From the NCBI GenBank assembly GCA_034509755.1, contig CM067550.1, forward strand, positions 3,589,001 to 3,653,000: DNA of 64,000 nucleotides. The letters are read 5' to 3'. Both the position numbers and the translations under genes were made by a program. This DNA comes from Anisodus tanguticus. Lineage: Eukaryota; Streptophyta; Magnoliopsida; Solanales; Solanaceae. Positions within the stretch are counted from its first letter, which is position 1; every line of letters begins with the position of its first letter. The notes beneath the pieces are model-generated. The model had not been told where the DNA came from. It did no database searches and saw only the letters and a program-made list of their open reading frames with translations. This document shows positions 23,640-35,729 of the stretch, piece after piece.

Positions 23640-26190
23640 ACATTTTTGGATGATTATTCTATTTTTTTTATGGACGTTTCCGTTGGCGAAAAAATCTCAT
23701 GTTTTTTCTATATTTTTAAAATTCAGAGCATTCATCCGTACCCAATTCGAACGGAAAATTAAAAATATTCATTGTGATAATGGCAAAGAATATGTTAATA
23801 GGTTGTTTCGAGATTTTTGTGGTAATAATGGAATCAATTTTCGTTTCTCTTGTCCTCATACGTCCTCACCAAATGGGAAAGCCGAACGCAAAATTCGTAC
23901 CTTTAATAATATTGTCCGAACTTTATTGGTTCATGCTTTCGTACCCCCTTCCTTTTGGCATCATGCTTTACAAATGGTTACATATCTTCTTAACATTCTT
24001 CCTACCAAGGGTTTGGCATATTCATCCCCCCTTCAAATCTTATATAATAAGACTCATTCGTATTCACATCTTACAGTCTTTGGGTGCTTATGTTATCCAC
24101 TATTTTCGTCCACCACAATTAACAAACTTCAAGCTCGTTTTAACCTTTGTGTATTTTTGGATTATCCGTCTAATCATCGTGGTTACAAATGTTTTGATTT
24201 ATCATCTAATAAAATCATCATTAGTCGTCATGTTGTTTTTTATGAAACCCATTTTCCGTTTGCTAACATGAGTAGTCTCGTGCCTAGTTCGTATATTTTT
24301 TTGGATGATGACGTCTCCCCTTATATTATCCTCTATTTTTCAGACTTATCCTGCACCCAAAATCCGCCAGCGTGCCTACTGCCCGCTGGAACTCCTTCAA
24401 CTGTCTCGGGTCCAGCAATTGGGCCAAATATTCATCCCAGTTCTGCCCCAATGCTCTCGGGTCCAGTCCCTATTTCAGTTTCCCGTGTTGGGCCAGCAGG
24501 CCCACTGCCTGCTGGCCCGTCTGTCACCCTTCCACCTTTGACCAAAAATCTACCCAATTCTCCTCCGAGTCACAGACCGGTCACTCGTAGTCAACGGGGT
24601 ATTTTTAAACAGAAAAGATATTTCAATCTAACTTTTAATGTTCTTAAATCCCCCTACCTCGTAACCTTGTGTCCGCATTAAATGACTAAAATTGAAAATT
24701 GGCTATGACCGACGAATATGATGCTCTTATTGCAAATAAGACGTGGGAGTCGGTACCCTGTCCGTCCTTCTGGTGTTACTATTATTCGATCTATATGGAT
24801 TTTTACTCATAAGGATAATTTGATGGTTCTTTTGCGAGGCATAAGGCTCGTCTTGTAGGTGATGGTAAGACTCAGCAGGTTGGCGTGGATTGTGGTGAGA
24901 CATTTAGTCCGGTGGTCAAACCGACTACCATTCGCATTGTTCTCAGTCTGGATCTTCTAAAGCATGGCTCATTCATCAATTAGATGTGAAGAATGTTTTC
25001 TTACATGGTGATCTTAAGGAGACCGTCTATATGCATCAGCCATTGGGGTTTCGAGACCCCAAATATCCTCATCATGTCTGTTTATTGAAGAAGTCCTTGT
25101 ATGGGCTTAAGCAGTCCCCGCGGGCTTGGTATAAGAGATTTGCAGACTATGTTTCATCTATTGGGTTTTCGCACAGCAGGTCTGATAATTCATTATTCAT
25201 CTATCATCGTGGTTCCTCCCTAGCTTATATTTTATTATATGTGGATGATATTATCTTGACTGCCTCTACCGATGCTTTGCGCAAGTCTATCATGACCATG
25301 CTCAGCTCTGAGTTTGCTATGAAAGACTTAGGGCCCTTGAGTTACCTTTTGGGGATTGTTGTTTCTCGTCATGCAGGTGGATTGTTCTTATCCCAACAAA
25401 AGTATACAATTGAGATTATTGAGTGCGCTGGCATGTCCTCGTGCAAATCTACTTCCACTCCCGTTGATACTAAACCAAGCTGGGTGTTGCGACTGGCTCA
25501 CCTTACGAGGATCCGACCCGCTATCGCAGTCTTGCAGGGGCTCTTCAGTATCTAACTTTCACGAAACCAGATATTACGTATGTCGTACAGCAGGTGTGCT
25601 AGTTTATGCATGATCCCAGGGTTGAACACATGAATGCGCTCAAACGCATTATTCGATACATCCAGGGAACACTTTACTATGGCTTGCATTTATATCCGTC
25701 ATCGACGTCTACACGTGTCTCGTATACATATGCTGATTGTGGTGGTTGTCTAGATACCAGACGTGTAACGTCTGGCTATTATATGTTTCTTGGTAATAAC
25801 TTGGTCTCATGGTCTGTGAAGCGTCAGTCTACATTATCACGCTCTAGTGTAGAGGTCGAGTATCGAGGGGTGGCTATTATGGTCTCTGAATCATGTTGGT
25901 TACGTAATCTTCTTTTAGAGCTTCATTGTCCTATTCAGAAAACTACCTTGGTTTATTGTGATAATTTTTTTACCATCTATCTTTCTGTTAATCCTGTTCA
26001 ACACCAGCACACTAAACACATCGAGATGTATATTCACTTTGTTCGTGAAAAGGTAGCTCGTGGACAAGTGCGCGTCTGTTATGTCCCTTCCAGGTATCAA
26101 ATTGGAGACATCTTTACAAAGGGTCTTACCTCGGTCTTTTTTGAAGATTTTAGGGACAGTCTCAGCGTACGAAGACCGTCCGCTATGACT
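23640..26190 (+). pseudogene. pol remnant of copia element 3 (IN-RT-RH)
   Basis: The integrase core is in frame at 23650-24680 and includes the SPNGKAERK block with the catalytic Glu. A Pro-rich linker follows. Reverse transcriptase runs over 24700-25555 with YVDDIIL near 25240, broken by frameshifts near 24690, 24770 and 25480. RNase H occupies 25606-26190 and ends shortly after a DIFTKGLT block. Confidence 0.85.
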
Positions 26191-26204
26191 GCGGCGGGGG
26201 GGGG

Positions 26205-26526
26205 TGTTAAATATACCCGTGATATACATGGGTTTGTATACCATGTATATCACGGTTTCACAAGGAAACTTTCCATATGTGAAATCGTGGTATACACGGT
26301 ATACAAGCCCGTGTATATCACGGTTTTGGCAAGAATTTATGTAATATAATTATTGTATTTATTGTACTAAATTAGTCTTGTACATTTACCATAGTTATAA
26401 GATTCTTGTACAACTAAAATAGGATTTTGAGATTAGAATAGGAATAAGTTTTTCCTATTATGGAAAATTGTAATTTGTATATATACTCTTTCATTAATAA
26501 AAATAATCAATGGATTATTTCTTTCA
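26205..26526 (+). repeat. 3' LTR of copia element 3
   Basis: It starts TGTTAAATATACCCG after a polypurine run of G (26195-26204) and ends TTTCA at 26526. Confidence 0.9.
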
Positions 26527-26848
26527 GAGAGGTCAAATGGCAACAAAATGGATCCTATTTGAAGCACTTTCGGCAAGGTTGATAGAATGTGATGCGTTTC
26601 ACAAGCATGTACGGTAGGTAATGGGAAGAAAAGATGAGATGGTCAACTAATTGAGGGTTCCTTTCAAGTTTCAAATTTCAGTTTCCTTTTTGTATCTGTC
26701 TCTCTATATTTTGGCTTCTTTACTCAATCTAATGCGCCATGTATAAGATGTCAATGAAGGAGGACAGAGTGAGTAAAATCTCTTCCACAAAGACTGGTTT
26801 TGTTCGGTAACAAATTATAGTCCTTTTTTGTAAGAAGTATTTAGTCAT

Positions 26849-26943
26849 TGTTAAGAGTCCAAATCGGATATGTAATGGGAACATGACCTTCTTATATGGA
26901 CTTAGACAATCATTTGAGTTATGCTCAAGATTCATTCTTTACA
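26849..26943 (+). repeat. 5' LTR of the TRIM
   Basis: 95 bp, TGTTAAGAGT to CTTTACA. It is shortened relative to the 3' copy in the part after GGACTTAGACAATC. Confidence 0.88.
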
Positions 26944-27046
26944 TGGTATCAGAGCCAGACACATTCAAATTCTTTGTTCACCAATGTTGGGCCCCCAAAT
27001 TATATTATCCACGCTCCAATTAACAAGGTTTGAGTGTGCGGGAGAG

Positions 27047-27175
27047 TGTTAAGAGTCTCACATCGGATATGGAATGGGAACATGGACTCCTTATATTGAC
27101 TTGGACAATCCTCACCCTACAAGCTAGCTTTTGGGTTGAGTTAGACCCAAGATCCATTATTTACAGTCATAAATA
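27047..27175 (+). repeat. 3' LTR of the TRIM
   Basis: 129 bp, TGTTAAGAGTCTCACATCGG to ATTTACA. It contains the CTAGCTTTTGGGTTGAGTTA block common in plant TRIMs of this type. Confidence 0.88.
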
Positions 27176-27198
27176 TTTTTATAGAGTAGCTATTTGTA

Positions 27199-27661
27199 GG
27201 GGTGTTCATGGGTAGGTTTTTAGCTAAAACCAAAACCAAATCAAAGTAGTCAGTTTTTTAATTAATCAAACCAAATATAATACATATTCATCGGTTTTGT
27301 TGTTGTCAATTTGGTTCGGGTTTTCATTTTTTAAGAAACTTAATGGTATTTCTCTCTTTAATTTTTTTCCTATAATTAAGAAAGATTTTTTCATTCTTTT
27401 CCAACTTATAATTTGTTATTATTACTTTTTTTTTTATTGTGGGAGCTATAATTTTCTTGGATTATGAAGAAAATATCTTAAGATCTGTAAGCTTTAATCA
27501 AGTGAATAAAGTTTATAGGAAACACAATCTTTTTTTAGGTGAATCTCATAAATATTTTTTTTGAATTAATGAGATTGAATTCCATGAATCTCTTTTAGTA
27601 TTAGAGATAAAAAAAAAAGTAAATAAAATATTTAAAACTACTTATAAAAATTAATATATCT

Positions 27662-27693
<32 letters not shown>

Positions 27694-27890
27694 AAAATTA
27701 TGTATGATTTGTCGGTACGATTCGGTTTTTTCTTCGGTTTGTTTTTAATAAATCAAAACCAAACAAAATATTATAGGTTTTTAAAAATTTAAAATCAAAC
27801 CAAACCAAAACCAAACAACAATCGGTTTATTTGATTGCTTTCGTTCGATTTGCGGTTTGGATCTGTTCCTAACCAAACCGTGAACACCCC
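27199..27890. mobile_element. hAT-like MITE, 692 bp, ATTTGTA target duplication
   Basis: Ends are GGGGTGTTCA and its exact inverse TGAACACCCC. ATTTGTA repeats at 27192-27198 and 27891-27897. Subterminal DNA is full of AACCAAA/TTTGGTT motifs in both orientations, typical of a non-autonomous hAT relative. An (AT)n run sits at 27661-27689. No coding capacity. Confidence 0.85.
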
Positions 27891-27899
27891 ATTTGTATT

Positions 27900-28480
27900 T
27901 GACTAATTAACTTGACAATGTTGAAACAACAATTTATATTTTTCCAAGGTTCTAATTTAAATGTGCTTTTAGGAAAAAAAAAAAACTACTACCTTTTTAA
28001 TTTCTTAAAAACTGTCTATGCTACTATTTAAAACACTTAATTTTTTCTTAAATGTTTGACTAAATATATTAACTCTCTAAAATAGGCCCTTTTAAAATAA
28101 ATAAATTGACTTCTCGAAAAATTGGTTAGATTCTTTTTTTTCCTATCTATTGGATGGAGGATAAAATTATCTCTTTTCAATTATGTTTAGAGCAAATTTG
28201 ACTTTTTTTATTCAAGCTAGAGCAACCGCTACTGGCAAGGTATTTTTGAGCTACTCAGTGGTGTCCATTTTTCGATCATGTGAACTGAATTTTTAAGAAA
28301 ATGCAAGAGATTGATATTATTATTTTTCATTCTTTAAAATAGGATAGAATATACAATGTGTCTTAATTCTTGTTGCAGGTTTATCAGTGCTTCAGAATTT
28401 AGTTAGGGCTGTTTGAAGAAAAAAACAAAAATATAGTTTAAACAAATAAATTATTGTATTTGATTATGTGACAATTGACA
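27900..28480. other. Intergenic AT-rich DNA
   Basis: Nothing recognisable between the MITE and copia element 4. Confidence 0.5.
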
Positions 28481-28488
28481 AACAATAG

Positions 28489-28725
28489 TGATAGAATACG
28501 TGATATACATGGACAAGTAGTGTCTATCAAACGGACGACTTTTGTATTATCTTACCATATTTTGTAGAATCTTTATACAAATGTAATTATAGTGTTAGTC
28601 TTGTATTAGGAAAATCTATTAGAATTATAGTAGGAAAAGGTAGAGTTATTTTCCATAGTTAGGAATTGTATATTTGTATATATACGTCTTCATTAATGAA
28701 ATAATGAGGGGATTATTCTCTTTCA
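28489..28725 (+). repeat. 5' LTR of copia element 4
   Basis: TGATAGAATACGTG to CTTTCA. It is followed by primer site TGTTATCAGAAG, one base off TGGTATCAGA. Confidence 0.92.
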
Positions 28726-28899
28726 TGTTATCAGAAGTCTAGGACAAATTTTTTCCTTCTCCACGCAATTCCGCAGTCCCTCTCGGAAACCGTGCTTGGT
28801 CGTCGGCCACCTCCTTCCTTATTTTCTTCCCAATTTTTTTTCCAAATCCCTAATTCTCTTCTTGTTCTTTCATTATATCTTCCTCAAAGAACACGTTTC

Positions 28900-29960
28900 A
28901 CCCTGCCCTTACAGTATCCAAAAATCAAGAATCACATCCCTATTGTTCTTCAGATGGAAAACGTCCAATACGCGACATGAGCGGAATTATTTAAAGTTCA
29001 CGCTCGCATCAAGTCCTTCATCACAGCATCCCCTCGGTAACAGGCAAGGAGAAGGTGCCTACCCCCGAGGATGACCCTACATTATGGATGACTCTTGATG
29101 CTACAATTCGCCAGTGGATTTATTCCACTATCTTTACGGACCTCTTACAGACGATTATTGAACCCGACGCTACGACGATGGAAACTTGGAATAGGATGCG
29201 TGATATCTTCGTAGATAACAAAAATTCATGTGTCGTTACTCTTGAACAGGAAATTTCCCATGTCAATATGGAGGATTTTCCGAATGTCTCAGCCTATTGT
29301 AAAAGGCTGAAGAAATTGACGGATCAACTCAAGAATGTTGGTGCGCCCGTCACAAATGATCGTCTTGTTCTTCAGATGGTTGCAGGCCTATCCGAGGCTT
29401 ATAATGGCGTTGGGACACTTCTTCGTGAAAGTAATCCACTTTCACCGCTTTACCAGGCCCGTTCTATGCTCACGTTAGAAGAGGCCGATTTGGCCAAAAA
29501 GGCGGCTACCCGAGCTAATTCCGTTATGATGATGGCCACATCCGATGACCCTTCATCGTTCTCGGATAATTCTAGCCAAAATCGTAATAACGGTGGCGAT
29601 AAAAAGGGTCAAAATCAAAAAAATAATGGAAATAATTACGGCCGCGGCAGTTGCGGTGGCAATGGCGGTGGTCGGAACAGTGAAGGCGGTGGTGGACGTG
29701 GTGGCAGTGGGCCGGCTCAGCCACAACACCACTGTCGGCAGCCTATGCCCAATGTAAACTGGTCGTGGGGCTGCTGGGCCAGTGGCCCTACACGGACTAT
29801 CCCACATTCCCAGCATATCCAGCGAGTTGGGCTGGCCAGAGGCCCAATTCCCAGTTCCAAGCGTCCCAGCCCAGACAACAGGCAGGCCTGCTTGGGCCTC
29901 GACCTCAGCAGGCCTTCGCTGCTGCGGGCCCAGTTTCGGTCCAACACCTACGGATATTGA
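28900..29960 (+). pseudogene. gag of copia element 4, start damaged
   Basis: The N-terminal block (KNHIPIVLQMENVQY) lies at about 28920-28975 and ends at a TGA where a Trp is expected. From 29055 a long open stretch holds the gag core: Trp-rich segment, MEDFPNVSAYCKRL, LKNVGAPVTNDRL and VLQMVAGLSEAY. The tail (29640-29720) is Gly/Arg-rich instead of a zinc knuckle. Confidence 0.85.
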
Positions 29961-32900
29961 GACCGCGATGCATACACTTGGATTAAATCCCCCGGACACT
30001 AATTGGTATATGGATACTGGAGCCACTTCTCATATGACGTTCGCACAAGGTAACCTCTTGACTTATTTCAATTTGAGCAATAATCGTGGCATAATAGTTG
30101 GTAATGACAATTCAATTCCAATTTGTGGTTATGGTCACACAAATTTGTTCCCACCTCCCACATCCACCTTTAGTCCTAAAAAATATCCTTCATGCCCCAC
30201 AATTAATTAAAAATTTGGTGTCTGTCCGACAATTCACCACTGATAATTGAGTTTCTGTTTACTTTGACCCCATTGGTTTTTCTGTGAATGATTCAAGACG
30301 GGAATACCTCTAATGAGATGTAATAGTCGGGGAGAGCTTTATCCAATCACCACCACCACCATTTCCACGAGTCAAGCCACGCCATCAACGTTTGCCGCCC
30401 TTGCTCCTTCTTTGTGGCATACACGTTTGGGTCATCCGGGGTCGTCTATTATTTCTTCTCTTCAAAATAATTTTTTTATTGATTGTAAGAGTACGCGTAG
30501 TACTCAAATTTGTCCTTCTTGTCCATTAGAGAAATATGTTATCTTACCTTTTGTAGCCTCTTCTTCTAGTACGTTGATGCCTTTTGACATTATTCATAGT
30601 GATTTATGGACATCTCCCATTTTAAGTTCATTGGGCCATTGTTATTATGTGTTATTCTTGGATGATTATTCTAATTTTTTATGGACCTTTCCTTTGTCAA
30701 AAAAGTGTCACGTTTTTTCTACTTTCTTAAAATTAGAGCATTCATCCGTACCCAAATTTAACGGAAAATTAAAAATATTCAATGTGATAATGGAAGAGAA
30801 TATGATAATGGGCCGTTTCGAGAATTTTGTGACACTAATGACATATCTTTTCAGTTTTCATGTCCTCATACGTCCTCACAAAATGTGAAGGCCGAAAGAA
30901 AAATTTGTTCCATGAATAATATTGTCCGAACATTGTTGGCCAGTGCTTCAGTACCTCCTTCTTTTTGGCATCATGCGTTACAAACGGCTACCTACCTCCT
31001 TAATATTCTCCCTAACAAAGGTTTAACATATCAATCCACACTTAAACTTCTTTACAATAAAGATCCCTCGTATTCTCATCTTAGGGTGTTTGGATGCTTG
31101 TGCTATCCACTTTTCCGTCCACTATAATTAATAAACTTCAAGCTCGGTCTACCGCTTGTATATTTTTGGGTTTTCTGTCTCATTATCGTGGTTACAAATA
31201 TTTTGATTTATCTTCCAATAAAATCATAATTAGTCGCCATGCTATTTTTGATGAAATCCAATTTCCGTTTTGCTAAAGTGTCTAATTCCGTGTCGAGTAA
31301 TTATAATTTTTTGGACGATGGTCTCTGCCCGTATATTCTCCAACAGTGGGCCCACCATACCCGTGCGTCATATCTACCAGCAGGCCCACTGCCTGCTGGC
31401 ACAAATAATACCACTACCGACCGATCCCGTGACCCGGTGCCCGAGTCGCCCCCTTTGTTCCCTGTGCCGGCGGGCCCATTGCCTGCTGGCCTAGTAAATC
31501 ACCAACCTGACCAGTTTAGGCCCACTGCCTGCTGGCCCGCAACATCCCCCAACATCCCCGGTCCAGTCGGTTTCTGTTCTGAGTCAAGGGCCTGTTACTC
31601 GTAGCAAAAGAGATATTTTTAAACCTAAATGACATTTTAATTTGAATTTTAATGTCACTAAATCACCCCTACCATGTAACCCAGTGTCTGCCCTTCATGA
31701 CCCGAATTGGAAAATGGCAATGAATGATGAATATAATGCTCTTATTGAAAATAAGACATGGGAGTTGGTGCCCCATCCGCATGGTGGCAATATTATTCGT
31801 TCTATGTGGATTTTTACTCACAAGGGAAATTCTAACGGTTCTTTTAAGTGGCATAAGTCTCGTCTTGTAGGTGATGGGAAAACTCAACATGTTGGCGTGG
31901 ATTGTGGTGAGACATTTAGTCCGGTGGTAAAACCGGCTACCATTCACACTGTTCTCAATCTGACTCTCTCGAAAGCATGGCACATTCATCAACTGGATGT
32001 GAAAAATGTTTTCTTACACGGTGATCTTAAGGAGACAATCTACATGCATCCGCCCTTGGTATTAAGAGACCCTAATTATCCTCATCATGTCTATTCGCTG
32101 GAAAAAGTCTTTGTATGGGCTTAAGTAGGCTCCATGAGCGTGGTATAAGAGGTTTGTAGATTTTATGTGTACTATTGGGTTTTCTCACAGTAGGTCTGAT
32201 CACTCTTTGTTCATCTATCGTCGTGGTACTTCTCTGGCATACATTCTGTTATATGTGGATGATATTATTTTGACTGTCTTCTGATAATCTGCGCAAGTCT
32301 ATCATGAACCTTATGAGTTCAGAATTTGCTATGAAAGACTTGAGACCATTGAGTTATTTTTTGGGTATCGTTGTCACTCGTCATGCATGTGGTTTATTTT
32401 TATCACTGAAAAAGTATGCAGTCGAGATCATTGAGAGAGCTAGCATGTTATCTTGTAAGTCCTCTGCAACTCCGATTGATACCAAACCGAAGCTGAGTGC
32501 TCATACTAGCACACCATACGAGGATGCCACCCACTATGGTAGTCTTGAAGGGGCTCTTCAGTATCTTACCTTCAGGAGACCAGCTATTACTTATGCAGTC
32601 CAGCAGGTGTGTTTATTTATGCATGATCCGAGGGTTGAGCACATGCATGCGCTCAAACTCATTATACGATACATATAGGGCACACTTGATTATGGTTTGC
32701 ATTTATATCCATCCTCCGTCTCTACTCTCGTGGCTTATACAGATGTTGATTGGGGTGAATGTCCAGATAACAGGCGTTCGACCTCTGTTTATTGTATGTT
32801 TCTGGGTGACAACTTGGTTTCTTGGTCAGCGAAACGTCAGGCTACTTTATCGCAATCCAGTGCGGAGGTCGAGTATCGAGGGGTAGCCAATGTGGTGTCT

Positions 32901-33203
32901 GAGTCATGTTGGCTACGTAATCTTCTATTAGAGCTACACTTTCCGATTCAGAAAGCTACCTTAGTATACTGTGATAATGTTAGTATAGTCTATCTCTCTG
33001 GGAATCCGATTCAACATCAACGCACTAAACATATCGAGATGGATATTCACTTTGTTCGCGAAAAGGTAGCTCGTGGACAAGTACGTGTCTTGCATGTCCC
33101 TTCAAGATACCAAATTGCTGACATCTTTACTAAGGGTCTTCCCTTGGTTCTGTTTGAAGATTTTAGGGACAATCTCTCAGCGTACGACAACCGCCCTCTA
33201 TGA
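29960..33203 (+). pseudogene. pol of copia element 4 (PR-IN-RT-RH)
   Basis: Protease with intact WYMDTGATSHMT (about 30004-30040), GAG-pre-integrase (30313-30560), integrase (30580-31290) with frame breaks near 30730, 30885 and 31120, Pro/Ala/Gly-rich linker (31330-31600), reverse transcriptase (31642-32680, YVDDIIL near 32250) and RNase H (32697-33203). Stops near 30249, 31630, 32125, 32136 and 32678 all fit a single C-to-T or G-to-A change from the expected codon. Confidence 0.9.
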
Positions 33204-33214
33204 CTGCAGTGTTG

Positions 33215-33452
33215 TGATAGAATACGTGATATACACGGACAAACCGTGTATATCAAACGGACGACTTTTGTATTATTTTACCATATTTTGTAGAATCCTT
33301 GTACAAATATAATTATGGTATTAGTCTTGTATTATAAAAATCTATTAGAATTATAGTAGGAAAATGTAGAGTTATTTTCCATAGTTTAGAATTGTATATT
33401 TGTATATATACCTCTTCATTAATGAAAATAATGAGAGAATTATTCTATTTCA
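33215..33452 (+). repeat. 3' LTR of copia element 4
   Basis: It starts TGATAGAATACGTG and ends TTTCA at 33452, followed by AATAG. Confidence 0.92.
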
Positions 33453-33457
33453 AATAG

Positions 33458-33930
33458 TTAACAAATAACTCACATGAGAGCTGATTTTTCAATTTTTACA
33501 CCCCACACATCTAAAAGAGAGTATATTTATGCTCTTGCCACATCAGGGTTCAAGGAGGTCAAGAGTCAAGACTATTAGATTACCAAGTCTAGCTGTTTAG
33601 GGGATAATTAGGCTAACATGAAATTTAAATATACACCGAATAAAAGTCGTCAAATTCAGGAAATCCCAATCTATGTTATTTAATAAAAAAGGTTATACAC
33701 CTTTTATAGAATGGAAAATCATCCATGAATCACAAATATTAAACGTAATATTAATTAGATACAGTACACGTATCAGTTACATCCACCAAATACATTGAAT
33801 CTTATAATGATTTCAAATAATTTATTTGTATATTTTATAGAAAGAACATGAGAAAGTCGAGTGGACCCATTATAACACACATGTCAAAATTAATTAGTTG
33901 TGCTGACGCATAACCTAAATAATTTTTTTA
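33458..33930. other. Intergenic DNA upstream of the SSADH locus
   Basis: No coding or repeat signal recognised. Confidence 0.45.
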
Positions 33931-33944
33931 CATTATTTAGGGTT

Positions 33945-34010
33945 CCATTACACTCTCTCTTCACTGTCTCATCTGTAGTAGATCTCCCAATTCTCCAACC
34001 TCAAAAAAAG
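33945..34010 (+). promoter_or_regulatory. Possible 5' UTR exon of the SSADH gene
   Basis: AGGGTTCCATTACACTCTCT and the following pyrimidine-rich sequence up to CTCAAAAAAAG precede GTCAGC, a usable donor. A matching acceptor could be GGAATTCAG at about 35720, ten bases before the ATG. This would give a 1.7-kb leader intron holding the three SINE tails listed below. Transcript data are needed; this is inference from splice-like signals. Confidence 0.3.
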
Positions 34011-34171
34011 GTCAGCTTTCTATTCTTAATTTCGTAATTACCGTTTATTCAACGCCTAATGAGATTTATTTGTGGAAGTTATATTTATATTTATATCAAC
34101 TGGCTGCTTCAACTTATGTATTCCATTTCTTACAAAAAAAATGGCCTGATTATGCCTTTCAGTGTATTAAT

Positions 34172-34276
34172 CAACAACAACATACCCAGTTTAATCCCAC
34201 CAGGTGAGGTCTAGGGAGTTACCCCTACCCCTACTTTGTGACGGGTAGAGACTGTTTCCGATAAACCCTCGGCTTC
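34172..34276 (-). mobile_element. SINE/LINE 3' tail copy
   Basis: It starts CAACAACAACATACCCAG on the plus strand and ends GATAAACCCTCGGCT. It has the GAGGTCTAGGGAG and GTAGAGACTGTTTCC blocks of the same retroposon end as at 20622. Confidence 0.65.
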
Positions 34277-34643
34277 CATGTGTATTAATATGGGTGTAAA
34301 TTCAGTTTAAGTAATTTATGGGTTAATTTCTCACATGGTCACTGAACTTTACCCTCTGCCATTTCTTGAAATCTCTCTTCTGATTCAAAATCGTAGTGTA
34401 ACGTGTATCCTCCCCTGTTCCGGTCATGGAATAGATGAAATAAATCAAAAAATGGATTTTTGTTCAAGAATGAAATCTTATTGGAACTGTCCATATCCGG
34501 TTCATCCTTCGGTGCCAGAAATTTGACTTTCCTGTGTGAGTTAATGTAGATGCTTATGATTCAGTAGGAGGAGGAATACCTTATTCTAAAGAAGAAGAAA
34601 AAACAGAATGATATATCTATGTCTGCTGGCGAAGCTTAAAGAG

Positions 34644-34748
34644 TACAACAACAACATATCCCGTATAATCCCACTGGGTGGGGTCTGGGGAGGGTAGAGT
34701 GTATATGCATACCTTACCCCTACCTTGTGACTCCCGGCTCGAGTAGAA
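34644..34748 (-). mobile_element. SINE/LINE 3' tail copy
   Basis: ACAACAACAACATATCCCG, then GTGGGGTCTGGGGAGGGTAG and TACCTTACCCCTACCTTGTG, ending in CTCCCGGCTCGAG. The segment between the last two blocks is shortened. Confidence 0.7.
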
Positions 34749-35027
34749 ATGAAAAAGCAACAATAAATAATAAGCAGTAATAGCAACAAGAAAATAAGAT
34801 AACGAAGTGAAAGAAACAATCAGGTAGTAATAGAAAACTAAAAATAAGGAATACGAGAATATTAAAAGAAAAATGACGGAAATAATATTGATCCTACAGG
34901 AAATGATAATAATACTAATCCTAATACTAACCTTCTACCCTAATCCTCGACCTCTATACCCTCTTACGAGGAAACGTAGAGTAGTTGATCAAATTTGTGA
35001 ATGTTCCTATGAGGAAACATATTTTCT

Positions 35028-35146
35028 ACAATAACATACTCAATATAGTTTCATAAGTGGGGTCTGGGGAGGATAAGATGTACGCATACCTTACCCCTAA
35101 CATTGTGGAGTAGAGGGGCAGTTTCCAAAAAACCCCCGACTCAAAA
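35028..35146 (-). mobile_element. SINE/LINE 3' tail copy
   Basis: CAATAACATACTCAATATAG, then GTGGGGTCTGGGGAGGATAA, TACCTTACCCCTAAC and CAGTTTCC, ending CCCCGACTCAAAA. Confidence 0.7.
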
Positions 35147-35475
35147 AAGGATACATCAAAATAGCAAGAAACAAAATAAGAAGCATATATAGTTCGCACT
35201 TGATAATACCCCGACCGCAAATCAAACTTCGTGAAGTATCGTAGTGACTTTAATGATACAAAAAATAGTTTTGTGATTTTTTATATAATGTGTAAAGTTT
35301 AGTGACCATGTGTGAAATTAACTCCAGTAATTTGTTTTTGCCCTCAAGATGATATTACCTTTGACACTGGATATCGTGGGAAGTTACATATGATGGCTGT
35401 ATTCTTTTGTTTTTCTGATTGGTTGGGGAGCTGGATTTGTGCATGCTAATGGATATTTTAATTGGAATCTATTAA

Positions 35476-35517
35476 TCTCTCTCTCTCTCTCTCTCCCTCT
35501 CTCCCCCTCTCTCTCTT
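35476..35517 (+). repeat. (CT)n microsatellite upstream of SSADH
   Basis: About 42 bp of CT units with a few C runs, roughly 210 bp before the SSADH start. Such tracts are common in plant leader regions. Confidence 0.9.
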
Positions 35518-35729
35518 GTTGCTTTATTGTTTTGTTTTTGAAAAAGAAAAGCATAAAAATGTGATGAGTGATATAAATTTGTTAAACTTTACGAAAGCGC
35601 GAAACAATAACTTAGAGACATTACACTCCCTCTTCCCATCTCATCGATGCCTTTTTCCCACTTTTTGAGTGATGCTAATTTTCTCAGTTTATTCATTGGG
35701 ATGCTTGAAGTTGGAATTCAGGGACCCTG

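Larger units (their letters stand above)
22432..26526 (+). mobile_element. Ty1/copia retrotransposon 3 with GAGAG target duplication, internally deleted
   Basis: The target-site duplication is perfect: GAGAG at 22427-22431 and 26527-26531. LTRs are 22432-22734 and 26205-26526. Inside are gag, integrase, reverse transcriptase and RNase H remains. Compared with element 4, about 1 kb is missing at about 23636, covering the gag tail, protease and GAG-pre-integrase. Frameshifts and stops break the rest, so it could move only with proteins from another copy. Confidence 0.93.
26849..27175 (+). mobile_element. TRIM (terminal-repeat retrotransposon in miniature), GTCAT target duplication
   Basis: Two short LTRs (26849-26943 and 27047-27175) flank only about 100 bp, made of primer site TGGTATCAGAGCC (26944-26956), a non-coding core and purine tract GTGCGGGAGAG. 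GTCAT repeats at 26844-26848 and 27176-27180. Both LTRs open with TGTTAAGAGTC and carry TGGGAACATG(G)AC. The 3' LTR is 34 bp longer. There is no coding capacity. Confidence 0.92.
28489..33452 (+). mobile_element. Ty1/copia retrotransposon 4, full length, AATAG target duplication
   Basis: This is the most complete copia copy here, 4964 bp. LTRs of 237 and 238 bp are very similar (28489-28725, 33215-33452). AATAG flanks it at 28484-28488 and 33453-33457. All domains are present, but frameshifts and stops disable gag-pol. The similar LTRs suggest a fairly recent insertion relative to element 1. Confidence 0.95.

Noticed and set aside
29553..30026. Minus-strand 157-codon open frame
   Set aside because: Antisense of the low-complexity gag tail of copia element 4.
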